Source of the DNA: Lachnospiraceae bacterium
GTDB taxonomy: Bacteria > Bacillota > Clostridia > Lachnospirales > Lachnospiraceae
Length of the DNA: 6,849 nucleotides
Direction: 5' to 3'
Assembly (NCBI GenBank): GCA_900772675.1
Contig: CAAGRM010000300.1
Span: forward strand, 1 to 6,849
Part shown: piece after piece, positions 1-6,778 of the stretch
Layout of the letters: every line of letters starts with the position of its first letter
Numbering within the stretch: position 1 is the stretch's first letter
Position numbers and translations under genes: made by a program
Notes under the pieces: generated by a model
What the model was told of the DNA's origin: nothing
What the model saw: the letters and a program-made list of their open reading frames with translations, nothing else
Databases searched by the model: none

Positions 1-767
1 AAACATTGGATTTTGATAAAATTCTTGCAATTGCAGAAGATGCAGAAGAACTTTCCGGAAAAATGCCGGAATTCCTTCGTGAAGTGTTAGAAAGTGAAGC
101 AGCCGGGAAAGTACGGGCTGTATCGCCTAAGATTGCTGTTGCAAAGGATGAGGCGTTCTGTTTCTTTTATCGGGATAATCTGGAACTTCTTGAGACTCTC
201 GGAGCAAAGATGGAATATTTTTCACCTCTTTCAGATGCGGAACTACCGAAAAATACAGACGGGCTTCTGCTCTATGGCGGTTATCCGGAGCTGCATGCAA
301 AGGAACTTTCAGAAAATGATACAATGATCCGAGAGATTCGCGAAAAAATCAATCATGGAATGCCGGTTCTCGCAGAATGCGGAGGGTATATGTACTTGTC
401 CGAAGCTATGGAGGACATGGAAGGAACAGCTTATCCTATGGTACAGGCAGTTCCGGGAAAAGTCTATCGGACAAAAAAACTGGGACGGTTTGGATACATT
501 ACGCTGACACCGAATACGGAAAATACGTTTCAAAACGGTGGAAACCCAGTGCGTGGTCATGAATTTCATTATTTTGACAGCACCGACTGTGGAAATGCAT
601 GGCATGCAGTAAAACCGCTGCGGAAACGGAACTGGGACTGCATTCATGCATCAAAACGGATGATGGTGGGATTTCCACATTTATATTATATGGCGAGTCC
701 GCACCTTGCACTGGAGTTTCTGGAACAGTGTGCAGCCTATCAAAAAGAACAGGAGAAAACAAAATGA
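1..767 (+). CDS. cbiA: Cobyrinate a,c-diamide synthase, 3' part (5' end outside window)
   Basis: This enzyme amidates the a and c side chains of cobyrinic acid, using ATP and glutamine, in the cytoplasm. The reading frame is open from the left edge (first whole codon at 3), so about 254 C-terminal residues are present of a family length of roughly 450-460. The N-terminal dethiobiotin-synthetase-like ATPase domain therefore lies mostly upstream. What remains is the class I glutamine-amidotransferase-like domain. It opens with the family signature IAVAKDEAFCFFY, followed by DGLLLYGGYPELHA. The nucleophile motif is AECGGYMYL (Cys codon 378-380), and a GHEFHYFD segment follows. The likely triad His is in GFPHLYY (codon 678-680), where other CbiA proteins often read YLHLH; I take this as a lineage variant. 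The TTG at 6 is internal, not a start. The stop codon overlaps the cbiB start as ATGA. Identification is firm; CobB is the aerobic-pathway name for the same family. Confidence 0.95.
   Translation, partial: TLDFDKILAIAEDAEELSGKMPEFLREVLESEAAGKVRAVSPKIAVAKDEAFCFFYRDNLELLETLGAKMEYFSPLSDAELPKNTDGLLLYGGYPELHAKELSENDTMIREIREKINHGMPVLAECGGYMYLSEAMEDMEGTAYPMVQAVPGKVYRTKKLGRFGYITLTPNTENTFQNGGNPVRGHEFHYFDSTDCGNAWHAVKPLRKRNWDCIHASKRMMVGFPHLYYMASPHLALEFLEQCAAYQKEQEKTK
751..755 (+). promoter_or_regulatory. Ribosome binding site of cbiB, inside the end of cbiA
   Basis: AGGAG lies 8 bases before the ATG at 764, within the last codons of cbiA. It selects the ATG at 764 over the ATG at 599, which is deep inside cbiA. 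Together with the ATGA overlap it suggests translational coupling of cbiA and cbiB. Confidence 0.8.
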
Positions 768-1729
768 AAACAGCATTAGCAGCTCTTGTAGTAGGATATG
801 GAATGGATTTGCTGCTTGGTGATCCCTCCTTTTTATACCATCCGATTCGAGTGATTGGAAATCTCATTGGCGTACTGGAAAAATGGTTACGGAAAATTTT
901 CCCGGAAACGCAGCAGGGAGAACTGATCGGAGGCATTTTTCTTGTACTTTTTGTCTGTCTGGCAGGATACGGTGTTCCGGCATTGCTGCTCCTGGCAGCA
1001 TTTAAAATTCATCCGATCGTCGGCTTTGGTCTCGAGGTGCTCTGGTGCTGGCAAATTCCCGCAACGAAATGTCTGAAAGATGAGAGCATGAAAGTTTATC
1101 AGCAGTTAAAGGAAAAGAATCTTCCGGGCGCCCGCTATGCTGTCTCAATGATCGTAGGACGCGATACCGAAAATCTTTCAGAAACAGGGGTTACAAAGGC
1201 TGCGGTAGAAACCATTGCGGAAAATACATCGGACGGCGTGATTGCACCGCTTCTCTTTCTGGCTATTGGTGGTCCGGCGCTTGGATTTCTTTATAAATCC
1301 ATCAACACCATGGATTCTATGGTAGGCTATAAAAATGAAAAATATTTGTATTTTGGACGGTGTGCCGCAAAGCTGGATGATGTCGTTAATTACATACCGG
1401 CGAGAATCAGTGCGTGGCTGATGATTCTTGCATCTGCTTGCCGACACATGAACTGGAAAAATGCAGAAAGAATCTACAAGCGTGACCGATATTGTCACGC
1501 CAGCCCGAATTCTGCGCAGACGGAGGCGGTTATGGCAGGAGCACTGGAGATACAGCTTGCAGGAGATGCTGTCTATTTCGGCAAAGTAGTAAAGAAACCA
1601 ACGATTGGCGATGACATCCGCCCGGTTGAGGCAGAAGATATTAAAAGAGCAAACCATCTGATGTATCTGACCTCCTTCTTTGGGCTGGTGTTCTTTGCAG
1701 GAATCCGTGCTCTCTTTTTGTTTCTGTAA
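764..1729 (+). CDS. cbiB: Adenosylcobinamide-phosphate synthase, membrane protein
   Basis: CbiB joins adenosylcobyric acid to (R)-1-amino-2-propanol or its phosphate, giving adenosylcobinamide (phosphate). In Pseudomonas nomenclature it is CobD, not to be confused with the cobD that follows here. The protein has 321 residues, the normal family length. Family motifs are in order: MDLLLGDP near residues 14-21, HPIRVIG at 26-32, GRDT at 132-135, KAAVETIAENTSDGV at 145-159, NTMDSMVGYKNEKY at 181-194, and HASPNSAQTEA at 245-255. Hydrophobic stretches at about 54-80, 85-98, 159-177, 214-225 and 300-321 fit an integral membrane protein. The start at 764 gives MKTALAAL. It is chosen because of the AGGAG 8 bases upstream and because the family starts here; it overlaps the cbiA stop by 4 bases. 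CobD, encoded next, supplies its amino-alcohol substrate. Confidence 0.96.
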   Translation: MKTALAALVVGYGMDLLLGDPSFLYHPIRVIGNLIGVLEKWLRKIFPETQQGELIGGIFLVLFVCLAGYGVPALLLLAAFKIHPIVGFGLEVLWCWQIPATKCLKDESMKVYQQLKEKNLPGARYAVSMIVGRDTENLSETGVTKAAVETIAENTSDGVIAPLLFLAIGGPALGFLYKSINTMDSMVGYKNEKYLYFGRCAAKLDDVVNYIPARISAWLMILASACRHMNWKNAERIYKRDRYCHASPNSAQTEAVMAGALEIQLAGDAVYFGKVVKKPTIGDDIRPVEAEDIKRANHLMYLTSFFGLVFFAGIRALFLFL

Positions 1730-1762
1730 CAAGGAGACAACGATAAACACAACGGAAATGGG

Positions 1763-1771
1763 AAAGGAAGG
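1763..1771 (+). promoter_or_regulatory. Ribosome binding site of cobD
   Basis: AAAGGAAGG ends 8 bases before the ATG at 1780. An in-frame TAG at 1774-1776 rules out any earlier start, so this site fixes the start of cobD. Confidence 0.7.
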
Positions 1772-1779
1772 CATAGAGT

Positions 1780-2826
1780 ATGAGACAAAATCCACATGGA
1801 GGAGACATTTATTCAGGAAAGTACAGAGTTGACTTTTCCGTAAATGTCAATCCTCTCGGAGCTCCGGAAAGTGTAAAAGAGGCAGTGCGAAAAAGTGCAG
1901 AATCGATTGGGCAGTATCCTGATGCATTGTGCCGGGATCTTACACGGGCATTGGCGGAAAAGGAACATCTTGCGGAGGAGAACATTCTGTTTGGCAATGG
2001 GGCCGCAGAGCTTATTTTTGCACTGACGCAGGCACTTGGGCCTAAAAAAGCGTTGATTGCGGCACCAGGCTTTGCAGAGTATGAGGCTGCACTTTCGGCG
2101 TCAGGCTGTTTTATCCGCATGTATCCTTTACGAAAGGAGAATGGATTTCTCCTGCAGGAGGATTTTTGCAATGATCTGACCGACGAGCTGAATCTTGTCT
2201 TTTTGTGCAATCCGAACAATCCGACTGGTCTTGCGATTCCACAGGAACTGCTCCTTAAAATTTTGGACAGATGCCGGGAGCATGACATTTACCTGGTTCT
2301 GGATGAATGCTTTATCGAATTTCTGCCGGAGCCGGAAAAAGTGACGATGCAGGGAAAATTGGACGATTATCCGAATCTGCTGATTCTGCGCGCTTTTACG
2401 AAAATCTATGCCATGCCGGGTCTGCGCCTTGGCTATCTTCTTGGCAGCGATGAATATCTGCTGGATCGAATCAGCTGTAGCATGCAGTCTTGGAACGTTT
2501 CTATTCCGGCACAAATGGCCGGGCTTGCTGCATTAAATGAGGATGCTTACGTGAAAAAAGCACGGGAGCTGATTGGAAAAGAACGCATCTGGATGAAAGC
2601 AGAACTGGAAAAAGCAGGTCTTACCGTGTGGAATTCCTGCGCGAACTATTTATTCTTTGAGGGACCGAAGGGCCTTGCCGCACGGCTGGAAAAGGGCGGT
2701 ATTCTAATCCGTGATTGTTCCAATTATCCCGGCCTTACGGATGGATATTACCGTGTGGCCATCCGTACGCACGAAGAAAACCAGATTCTGACAGAAGCCA
2801 TTTCACAGATTCTGCAGTGGTTTTAG
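1780..2826 (+). CDS. cobD: L-threonine-O-3-phosphate decarboxylase (PLP-dependent, aminotransferase fold)
   Basis: CobD decarboxylates L-threonine 3-phosphate to (R)-1-amino-2-propanol phosphate, the linker of the nucleotide loop of cobalamin. CbiB, encoded just upstream, uses this product. The protein has 348 residues, slightly shorter than the roughly 364 of the Salmonella enzyme. Class I/II aminotransferase features are visible. The N-terminus has HGGDIY and then [10 protein letters not shown] at 18-27, the CobD-type opening. The PLP pocket has NPNNPTG at 144-150, Asp175 in VLDECF, and the Schiff-base lysine Lys208 in [16 protein letters not shown], with Arg216. A C-terminal YRVAIRT at 324-330 supplies a likely carboxylate-binding arginine. 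Histidinol-phosphate aminotransferase (HisC) is the close relative it could be confused with; the N-terminal motif and the position between cbiB and cbiP favour CobD. There is no extra C-terminal cysteine-rich domain. It starts 50 bases after cbiB. Confidence 0.92.
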   Translation: MRQNPHGGDIYSGKYRVDFSVNVNPLGAPESVKEAVRKSAESIGQYPDALCRDLTRALAEKEHLAEENILFGNGAAELIFALTQALGPKKALIAAPGFAEYEAALSASGCFIRMYPLRKENGFLLQEDFCNDLTDELNLVFLCNPNNPTGLAIPQELLLKILDRCREHDIYLVLDECFIEFLPEPEKVTMQGKLDDYPNLLILRAFTKIYAMPGLRLGYLLGSDEYLLDRISCSMQSWNVSIPAQMAGLAALNEDAYVKKARELIGKERIWMKAELEKAGLTVWNSCANYLFFEGPKGLAARLEKGGILIRDCSNYPGLTDGYYRVAIRTHEENQILTEAISQILQWF

Positions 2827-2830
2827 GAGG
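2825..2830 (+). promoter_or_regulatory. Ribosome binding site of cbiP overlapping the cobD stop
   Basis: A perfect AGGAGG begins inside the cobD stop codon (TAG 2824-2826) and ends 7 bases before the ATG at 2838. It decides the start of cbiP against the in-frame ATG at 2715 within cobD. Confidence 0.85.
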
Positions 2831-2837
2831 AAAAAAC

Positions 2838-4349
2838 ATGGCAAAAGTAATTATGATACAGGGAACGATGTCAAATGCCGGAAAAAGTCTGCTTGCAGCG
2901 GGTTTATGCCGGATTTTTCATCAGGACGGATATCGCGTGGCTCCGTTCAAATCACAAAATATGGCACTGAATTCCTTTATTACAAGAGAAGGTCTCGAGA
3001 TGGGACGTGCGCAGGTCATGCAGGCGGAGGCTGCCGGTATCGAACCCTCTGTTCTGATGAATCCGATTCTGTTAAAGCCTACGAATGACACCGGATCTCA
3101 GGTTATCGTCAATGGTGAGGTGCTGGGAAACATGAGTGCTCGGGAATATTTTTCTCACAAAAAAGAACTGATTCCGGATATTATGAAAGCGTACCGTACA
3201 CTGGAAGAACAATACGATATTATTGTAATCGAAGGAGCCGGAAGTCCGGCGGAAATCAATTTGAAAGCGGATGACATTGTAAATATGGGAATGGCAAAGC
3301 TGGTGGATGCTCCGGTACTTCTTGTTGGGGATATTGACCGCGGTGGTGTCTTTGCACAGCTTTACGGTACCGTAGAGCTTCTGGAACCAGAGGAACGTGA
3401 TCGCATCAAGGGCTTGATTATTAATAAGTTTCGAGGGGATAAAACGATTCTGGATCCGGGTGTCGTAATGCTGGAAGAAAAAACACATATCCCGGTCGTT
3501 GGTGTAGCACCGTATCTTTCCATTGAGGTGGAGGACGAGGACAGTCTGACGGAACGTTTCACAAGGAAAGAGGAGATCGGTCTTATCGATCTTGCGGTCA
3601 TCCGACTCCCACGGATTTCAAATTTTACTGACTTTAATCCATTCGAGCGCATCGAGGGGGTATCGCTTCGTTATGTAAGTTCTGTATCAGAACTGAAAAA
3701 TCCGGATATGATTCTTTTGCCGGGAACGAAAAATACGATGGAGGATCTGCTCTGGATGCGCCAAAACGGTCTGGAAGCGGCGGTGCTGAAGGCTGCGGCA
3801 GCCGGAAAAGTGATTTTTGGTGTCTGCGGCGGTTTCCAGATGCTGGGAGAATCTCTAAGTGACCCGTTGCACGTCGAAGCCGGCGGAATGATCAAGGGCA
3901 TGGGCCTTCTGCCAATGGATACGGTATTTGCAGGAGAAAAAACGAGAACCCGTGCAGAGGGTGTTTTTAGAAAGGCAGAAGGTGTTCTGTCCGGAATCGA
4001 AGGAACCAGGATCGAAGGCTATGAAATTCACATGGGGGAAACGGTACGAAAAGAAGGAACGGAGGCCTTTACGTTTATCGATGATCAGAATTGTGCAGAT
4101 TCAGATAAGCTGGACGGCGCGCAGAAAGGGAATGTATACGGCTCCTATGTACACGGCATTTTCGATAAAGAAGAGGTTGCAGAACGAATCGTGGAAGCAC
4201 TGGCGAAAGAGAAGGGAATTGCCATGGAACAGATCCACGGTGTCGATTACCAGACCTTCAAGGAGACACAGTACAACATCCTGGCAGATGCTCTGCGGGA
4301 GCATCTTGATATGAAGAGGATTTATCAAATTCTGGAAGAAGGTGCATAA
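2838..4349 (+). CDS. cbiP: Adenosylcobyric acid synthase, glutamine-hydrolysing
   Basis: CbiP (CobQ) amidates the b, d, e and g side chains of adenosylcobyrinate a,c-diamide with ATP and glutamine, giving adenosylcobyric acid for CbiB. The length of 503 residues matches the family. The N-terminal domain is the dethiobiotin-synthetase-like ATPase. It has a P-loop GTMSNAGKS at 9-17, [11 protein letters not shown] at 38-48, [11 protein letters not shown] at 132-142, and [16 protein letters not shown] at 163-178. The C-terminal domain is a class I glutamine amidotransferase fold from about residue 250. It has LLPGTKNT at 293-300, the nucleophile Cys330 in [18 protein letters not shown] at 393-400, and the partner His439 in GSYVHGIFD. 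The start at 2838 is set by the AGGAGG and by the P-loop lying right at the N-terminus; an upstream in-frame extension to 2715 would overlap cobD by over 100 bases. cbiC follows 3 bases after the stop. Confidence 0.97.
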   Translation: MAKVIMIQGTMSNAGKSLLAAGLCRIFHQDGYRVAPFKSQNMALNSFITREGLEMGRAQVMQAEAAGIEPSVLMNPILLKPTNDTGSQVIVNGEVLGNMSAREYFSHKKELIPDIMKAYRTLEEQYDIIVIEGAGSPAEINLKADDIVNMGMAKLVDAPVLLVGDIDRGGVFAQLYGTVELLEPEERDRIKGLIINKFRGDKTILDPGVVMLEEKTHIPVVGVAPYLSIEVEDEDSLTERFTRKEEIGLIDLAVIRLPRISNFTDFNPFERIEGVSLRYVSSVSELKNPDMILLPGTKNTMEDLLWMRQNGLEAAVLKAAAAGKVIFGVCGGFQMLGESLSDPLHVEAGGMIKGMGLLPMDTVFAGEKTRTRAEGVFRKAEGVLSGIEGTRIEGYEIHMGETVRKEGTEAFTFIDDQNCADSDKLDGAQKGNVYGSYVHGIFDKEEVAERIVEALAKEKGIAMEQIHGVDYQTFKETQYNILADALREHLDMKRIYQILEEGA

Positions 4350-4352
4350 CTA

Positions 4353-4997
4353 ATGAAAATAGAACTGGAGCAGGTCAGTCCGCATGAGATTGAAAAAAGA
4401 AGTTTTGAAATCATTACGGAAGAGTTAAACGGCAGGACATTTCCGGAGGATCAGGAACTGGTTGTGAAGCGCTGCATTCATACCAGTGCAGATTTTGACT
4501 ATGCGGATAATCTCTGCTTTTCCGATCATGCAGTGCAAAAAGGTATCGAGGCAATCCGGGCGGGAGCCTGCATAGTGACAGACACGCAGATGGCAAGATC
4601 CGGCATCAACAAAAAGGTTCTTGCGCGTCATGGCGGAGAAGCACTCTGCTTTATGTCCGACGAGGATGTTGCAGCAAGAGCAAAAGAAACCGGAAGCACC
4701 CGCGCGGCAGCCTGTATGGAAAAAGCAGCGGAACTGGACAAAAAACTGATTATTGCTGTCGGAAACGCACCGACGGCGCTGGTTCGCCTCTACGAACTGA
4801 TTGGGGAAGGAAAAATAAAGCCGGCGCTGATTATTGGCGTTCCGGTCGGCTTTGTCAATGTGGTACAGTCCAAAGAACTGATTATGCAGACTGATATCCC
4901 GTATATTGTAGCACGCGGACGAAAGGGCGGCAGCAATATCGCTGCGTGTATCTGTAATGCGCTTCTGTATATGTTGGATCAGGATCGCGGATATTAA
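4353..4997 (+). CDS. cbiC: Precorrin-8X / cobalt-precorrin-8 methylmutase
   Basis: CbiC (CobH) moves a methyl group from C-11 to C-12 of the corrin ring, giving (cobalt-)hydrogenobyrinic or cobyrinic acid, the substrate of CbiA. The protein has 214 residues, the usual size. The catalytic histidine is His43 in CIHTSADFDYADNL, the same number as in the studied CobH enzyme. Other family segments are GACIVTDTQMARSGI at 71-85, GNAPTAL at 137-143, IIGVPVGFVNV at 160-170, and ARGRKGGSNIAA at 187-198. The start ATG is 3 bases after the cbiP stop, with a purine-rich AAGAAGG about 10 bases upstream, so coupled translation is likely. An anaerobic host would use the cobalt-containing substrate; that is inferred from the organism type, not visible in the sequence. 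It is the last gene of the cluster on this side, and no clear terminator follows. Confidence 0.96.
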   Translation: MKIELEQVSPHEIEKRSFEIITEELNGRTFPEDQELVVKRCIHTSADFDYADNLCFSDHAVQKGIEAIRAGACIVTDTQMARSGINKKVLARHGGEALCFMSDEDVAARAKETGSTRAAACMEKAAELDKKLIIAVGNAPTALVRLYELIGEGKIKPALIIGVPVGFVNVVQSKELIMQTDIPYIVARGRKGGSNIAACICNALLYMLDQDRGY

Positions 4998-5052
4998 GCG
5001 GCAGTTCCGATCATGTGAACGATAATGACAGAAAAAACGGGATTTAGAAGTC

Positions 5053-5081
5053 TTGACAGATTTCAAATCACCGTTTATACT
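5053..5081 (+). promoter_or_regulatory. Sigma-A-type promoter of tyrS
   Basis: The -35 box is a perfect TTGACA at 5053-5058 and the -10 box is TATACT at 5076-5081, 5 of 6 to consensus. The spacer is exactly 17 bases. The predicted transcription start is about 5088. It lies directly upstream of the T-box leader, which supports the assignment. Confidence 0.85.
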
Positions 5082-5186
5082 ATGAAACATGGAAAAAGGC
5101 ATGGAAGGGAACAAGTAGACGTACAAAAACGCGGACAGAAAGCAGCCGGCAGATGAGAGGCGCAAGCAGGTTCTGTACGATTCGAA

Positions 5187-5189
5187 TAC
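5187..5189 (+). promoter_or_regulatory. T-box specifier codon UAC (tyrosine)
   Basis: UAC is preceded by GAA and followed by a purine (A5190), as expected in a specifier loop, and sits directly 5' of the UCCC strand of stem I. It matches the downstream gene, tyrS. Another UAC at 5176-5178 is predicted to be base-paired, so it is the less likely specifier. Confidence 0.85.
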
Positions 5190-5344
5190 ATCCCGGAGCT
5201 GCGCACCGAATCAAGCGGATGGTGAAATAGATTGTCAGGCATCGCTTTTAGTAGGCTGCGACGTAAGAGACGAACGTTACAGCGTCAGGGTATTCAAATC
5301 TCTGGATACCGACAAAGGCAGCTGCCGCGAGACAGCTGTGAAGT

Positions 5345-5380
5345 AAGGTGGTAACACGGGAGATACGGGCTCTCGTCCTT
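5345..5380 (+). promoter_or_regulatory. T-box antiterminator with UGGU acceptor bulge
   Basis: Helix A1 pairs AAGG (5345-5348) with CCUU (5377-5380). The 7-base bulge UGGUAAC (5349-5355) carries UGGU, complementary to the ACCA end of tRNA-Tyr with discriminator A. Helix A2 pairs ACGGGAG (5356-5362) with CUCUCGU (5370-5376). The core differs from the textbook GGGUGGNACCGCG form but keeps the fold. The 3' strand is shared with the terminator. Confidence 0.85.
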
Positions 5381-5407
5381 TGAATCGGAAAGGACGGGAG
5401 TCTTTTT
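5368..5407 (+). terminator. Intrinsic terminator of the tyrS T-box
   Basis: CTCTCGTCCTTT (5370-5381) pairs with AAAGGACGGGAG (5389-5400) with one G-U pair and a 7-base loop. GG at 5368-5369 can extend the stem by two pairs. A run of five T follows at 5403-5407. Its 5' strand is the one used by the antiterminator, so the two structures exclude each other. Confidence 0.92.
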
Positions 5408-5460
5408 GTATAAAAAACTTTGGTCCCAGACGGTAACACATACCCGAAAGTCAACCGGAA

Positions 5461-5467
5461 AAAGGAG
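5461..5467 (+). promoter_or_regulatory. Ribosome binding site of tyrS
   Basis: AAAGGAG ends 9 bases before the ATG at 5477. It selects this start rather than any in-frame codon further upstream, which would run back towards the terminator. Confidence 0.8.
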
Positions 5468-5476
5468 AAAAAAGAA

Positions 5477-6700
5477 ATGCAAATTTATGACGAACTGATT
5501 GCCAGAGGACTTCTGGCACAGGTAACCGACGAAGATGAAATCAGAGACCTGGTAAACAATGGAAAAGCAACGTTCTATATCGGATTCGACTGCACCGCAG
5601 ACAGCCTGACGGCTGGACACTTCATGGCACTGACCCTGATGAAACGGATGCAGATGGCAGGAAACAAACCGATCGCCCTCATCGGCGGCGGCACCACCAT
5701 GATCGGTGACCCGTCCGGAAGAACCGATATGAGAAAAATGCTGACCCGCGAGGAGATCGACCACAACGCAGAGTGCTTCAAACGCCAGATGGAGCGTTTC
5801 ATCGAGTTCGGCGAGGGAAAAGCTATGATGCTCAACAACGCAGACTGGCTGCTGAATCTGAACTATGTAGAACTGCTTCGTGAAGTAGGTGCATGCTTCA
5901 GCGTCAACAACATGCTTCGTGCAGAGTGCTACAAACAGCGTATGGAAAAAGGCCTTTCCTTCCTTGAGTTCAACTACATGATCATGCAGAGCTATGACTT
6001 TTATCATATGTTCCAGAAATATGGCTGCAATATGCAGTTCGGCGGAGATGATCAGTGGTCCAATATGCTGGGAGGAACCGAGCTGATCCGCCGGAAACTC
6101 GGAAAAGATGCGTATGCGATGACCATTACCCTTCTGACAGATTCGCAGGGTAAGAAAATGGGTAAAACGGCAGGAAACGCTGTATGGCTGGATCCGAACA
6201 AGACCAGTCCGTTTGATTTCTACCAGTACTGGAGAAATGTGGATGATGCCGATGTGTTAAAATGCATCCGTATGCTGACCTTCCTTCCACTGGAACAGAT
6301 CGACGAGATGGATTCCTGGGAGGGAAGTAAACTGAACGAAGCAAAAGAGATTCTGGCTTATGAGCTGACTTCCATGGTGCATGGAGAGGAAGAAGCCAAA
6401 AAAGCACAGGAGGGCGCGCGTGCTGTCTTTTCTACCGGAAGCTCCGAGCATATGCCGACCAGCGAGATCAGTGCAGAAGATTTCACAGATGATGCCATTG
6501 ATATTGTAACGCTTCTTGTTAAAGCAGAGCTTGCCAAGACCAGAAACGAAGGACGCCGTGCAGTAGAGCAGGGCGGCGTGTCTGTAGACGGAGAAAAAAT
6601 CACAGATCCGAAATATGCTGTAGAAAAAACGGCATTTGGTGAGGATGGTATTGTTCTGAAAAAAGGAAAGAAGAATTTTAAAAAAATTTGCGTTAAATAA
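5477..6700 (+). CDS. tyrS: Tyrosine--tRNA ligase
   Basis: This class I aminoacyl-tRNA synthetase charges tRNA-Tyr with tyrosine, using ATP, in the cytoplasm. At 407 residues it has the normal bacterial length. The Rossmann-fold catalytic domain begins with FYIGFDCTADSL at 33-44. The HIGH-type motif reads TAGH at 45-48, with Thr where the first His is expected. IGDPSGRTDM follows at 76-85. Tyrosine-pocket residues lie in NYMIMQSYDF (166-175: Tyr167, Gln171, Asp174), and GGDDQWSN is at 189-196. The KMSKS-type loop is KMGKT at 227-231, the usual TyrRS form. The C-terminal part from about 343 is an S4 RNA-binding domain, with TRNEGRRAVEQGGVSVDG at 355-372. Codon choice is richer in C-ending codons (13 AAC to 6 AAT for Asn) than in the cobalamin genes, fitting a highly expressed gene. 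It is controlled by the T-box just upstream, whose UAC specifier agrees with the product. Confidence 0.97.
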   Translation: MQIYDELIARGLLAQVTDEDEIRDLVNNGKATFYIGFDCTADSLTAGHFMALTLMKRMQMAGNKPIALIGGGTTMIGDPSGRTDMRKMLTREEIDHNAECFKRQMERFIEFGEGKAMMLNNADWLLNLNYVELLREVGACFSVNNMLRAECYKQRMEKGLSFLEFNYMIMQSYDFYHMFQKYGCNMQFGGDDQWSNMLGGTELIRRKLGKDAYAMTITLLTDSQGKKMGKTAGNAVWLDPNKTSPFDFYQYWRNVDDADVLKCIRMLTFLPLEQIDEMDSWEGSKLNEAKEILAYELTSMVHGEEEAKKAQEGARAVFSTGSSEHMPTSEISAEDFTDDAIDIVTLLVKAELAKTRNEGRRAVEQGGVSVDGEKITDPKYAVEKTAFGEDGIVLKKGKKNFKKICVK

Positions 6701-6716
6701 TTAAGTGTGCTATTAT
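6688..6716 (+). promoter_or_regulatory. Probable extended -10 promoter of alaS
   Basis: TATTAT at 6711-6716 matches 5 of 6 of the -10 consensus and is preceded by TGC, an extended -10 TGN motif. A weak -35 TTGCGT lies at 6688-6693 with a 17-base spacer and overlaps the end of tyrS. The predicted start is near 6722. This is by-eye evidence only; alaS could also be read from tyrS transcripts. Confidence 0.55.
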
Positions 6717-6727
6717 AAAAGAATGGA

Positions 6728-6749
6728 TTCCCGGAAGAAATTCCGGGAA
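6728..6749 (+). other. Perfect 9-bp hairpin with GAAA loop between tyrS and alaS
   Basis: TTCCCGGAA (6728-6736) and TTCCGGGAA (6741-6749) are exact reverse complements around a GAAA loop. No T-run follows, so it is a poor intrinsic terminator. If the promoter at 6688-6716 is real, the hairpin lies about five bases from the 5' end of the alaS mRNA and could protect it or shape its leader. Otherwise it may mark the 3' end of the tyrS mRNA. Confidence 0.75.
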
Positions 6750-6763
6750 ACACTGAATTATTT

Positions 6764-6768
6764 GGAGG
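6764..6768 (+). promoter_or_regulatory. Ribosome binding site of alaS
   Basis: GGAGG ends 10 bases before the ATG at 6779 and supports that start. Confidence 0.75.
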
Positions 6769-6778
6769 ACAAACAGTC

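Larger units (their letters stand above)
5088..5407 (+). promoter_or_regulatory. Tyrosine T-box leader (tRNA-sensing transcription attenuator)
   Basis: The leader RNA binds tRNA-Tyr: the codon-like specifier reads the anticodon, and a bulge tests whether the 3' end is uncharged. Stem I has GGGA (5107-5110) pairing with UCCC (5191-5194) below the specifier loop. Inside lie the family element ACAAGUAG and CGUACA (5120-5125) pairing with UGUACG (5174-5179). The apical region is GAUGAGAG (5152-5159). The specifier loop reads GAA-UAC-A. Downstream are a structured stem II-like region (about 5214-5285), a stem III hairpin GGUAU/AUACC (5289-5293 with 5306-5310), and a CAGCUG/CAGCUG hairpin (about 5319-5338). 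Then come the antiterminator with the T-box core and an intrinsic terminator. Uncharged tRNA-Tyr should stabilise the antiterminator and let transcription reach tyrS. Exact helices in the apical part of stem I were drawn by eye. Confidence 0.93.

Noticed and set aside
599..763. Upstream extension of cbiB to the ATG at 599
   Set aside because: It would overlap cbiA by over 160 bases, and the extra residues do not belong to the CbiB family; the start at 764 has a good ribosome binding site.
1731..1783. AAGGAG at 1731-1736 followed by a 25-codon frame from the ATG at 1758
   Set aside because: The spacing of about 21 bases is too long for initiation at 1758, and the frame runs into cobD and stops without any conserved feature. 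Probably chance.
1178..1795. 205-codon minus-strand reading frame opposite cbiB
   Set aside because: Antisense to a full-length conserved CbiB; the translation resembles no known family.
2715..2837. Upstream extension of cbiP to the ATG at 2715
   Set aside because: It would lie inside cobD, whose conserved end it overlaps; the P-loop of CbiP normally lies at the very N-terminus, and AGGAGG precedes the ATG at 2838.
4425..5165. 246-codon minus-strand reading frame opposite cbiC
   Set aside because: It lies antisense to a clearly conserved gene and runs into the tyrS promoter; its translation is rich in Cys, Arg, His and Phe with no recognisable family. It is a shadow of cbiC.
5432..5439. GGTAACAC repeats the T-box core sequence at 5350-5357; possible second, degenerate T-box
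   Set aside because: Only eight bases match, no second UGG bulge, specifier or terminator surrounds it, and the flanks differ. Probably chance.
5294..6007. 237-codon minus-strand reading frame across the T-box and the start of tyrS
   Set aside because: It overlaps a structured leader and a conserved coding start on the other strand, and has no recognisable domain or good ribosome binding site that I can see.
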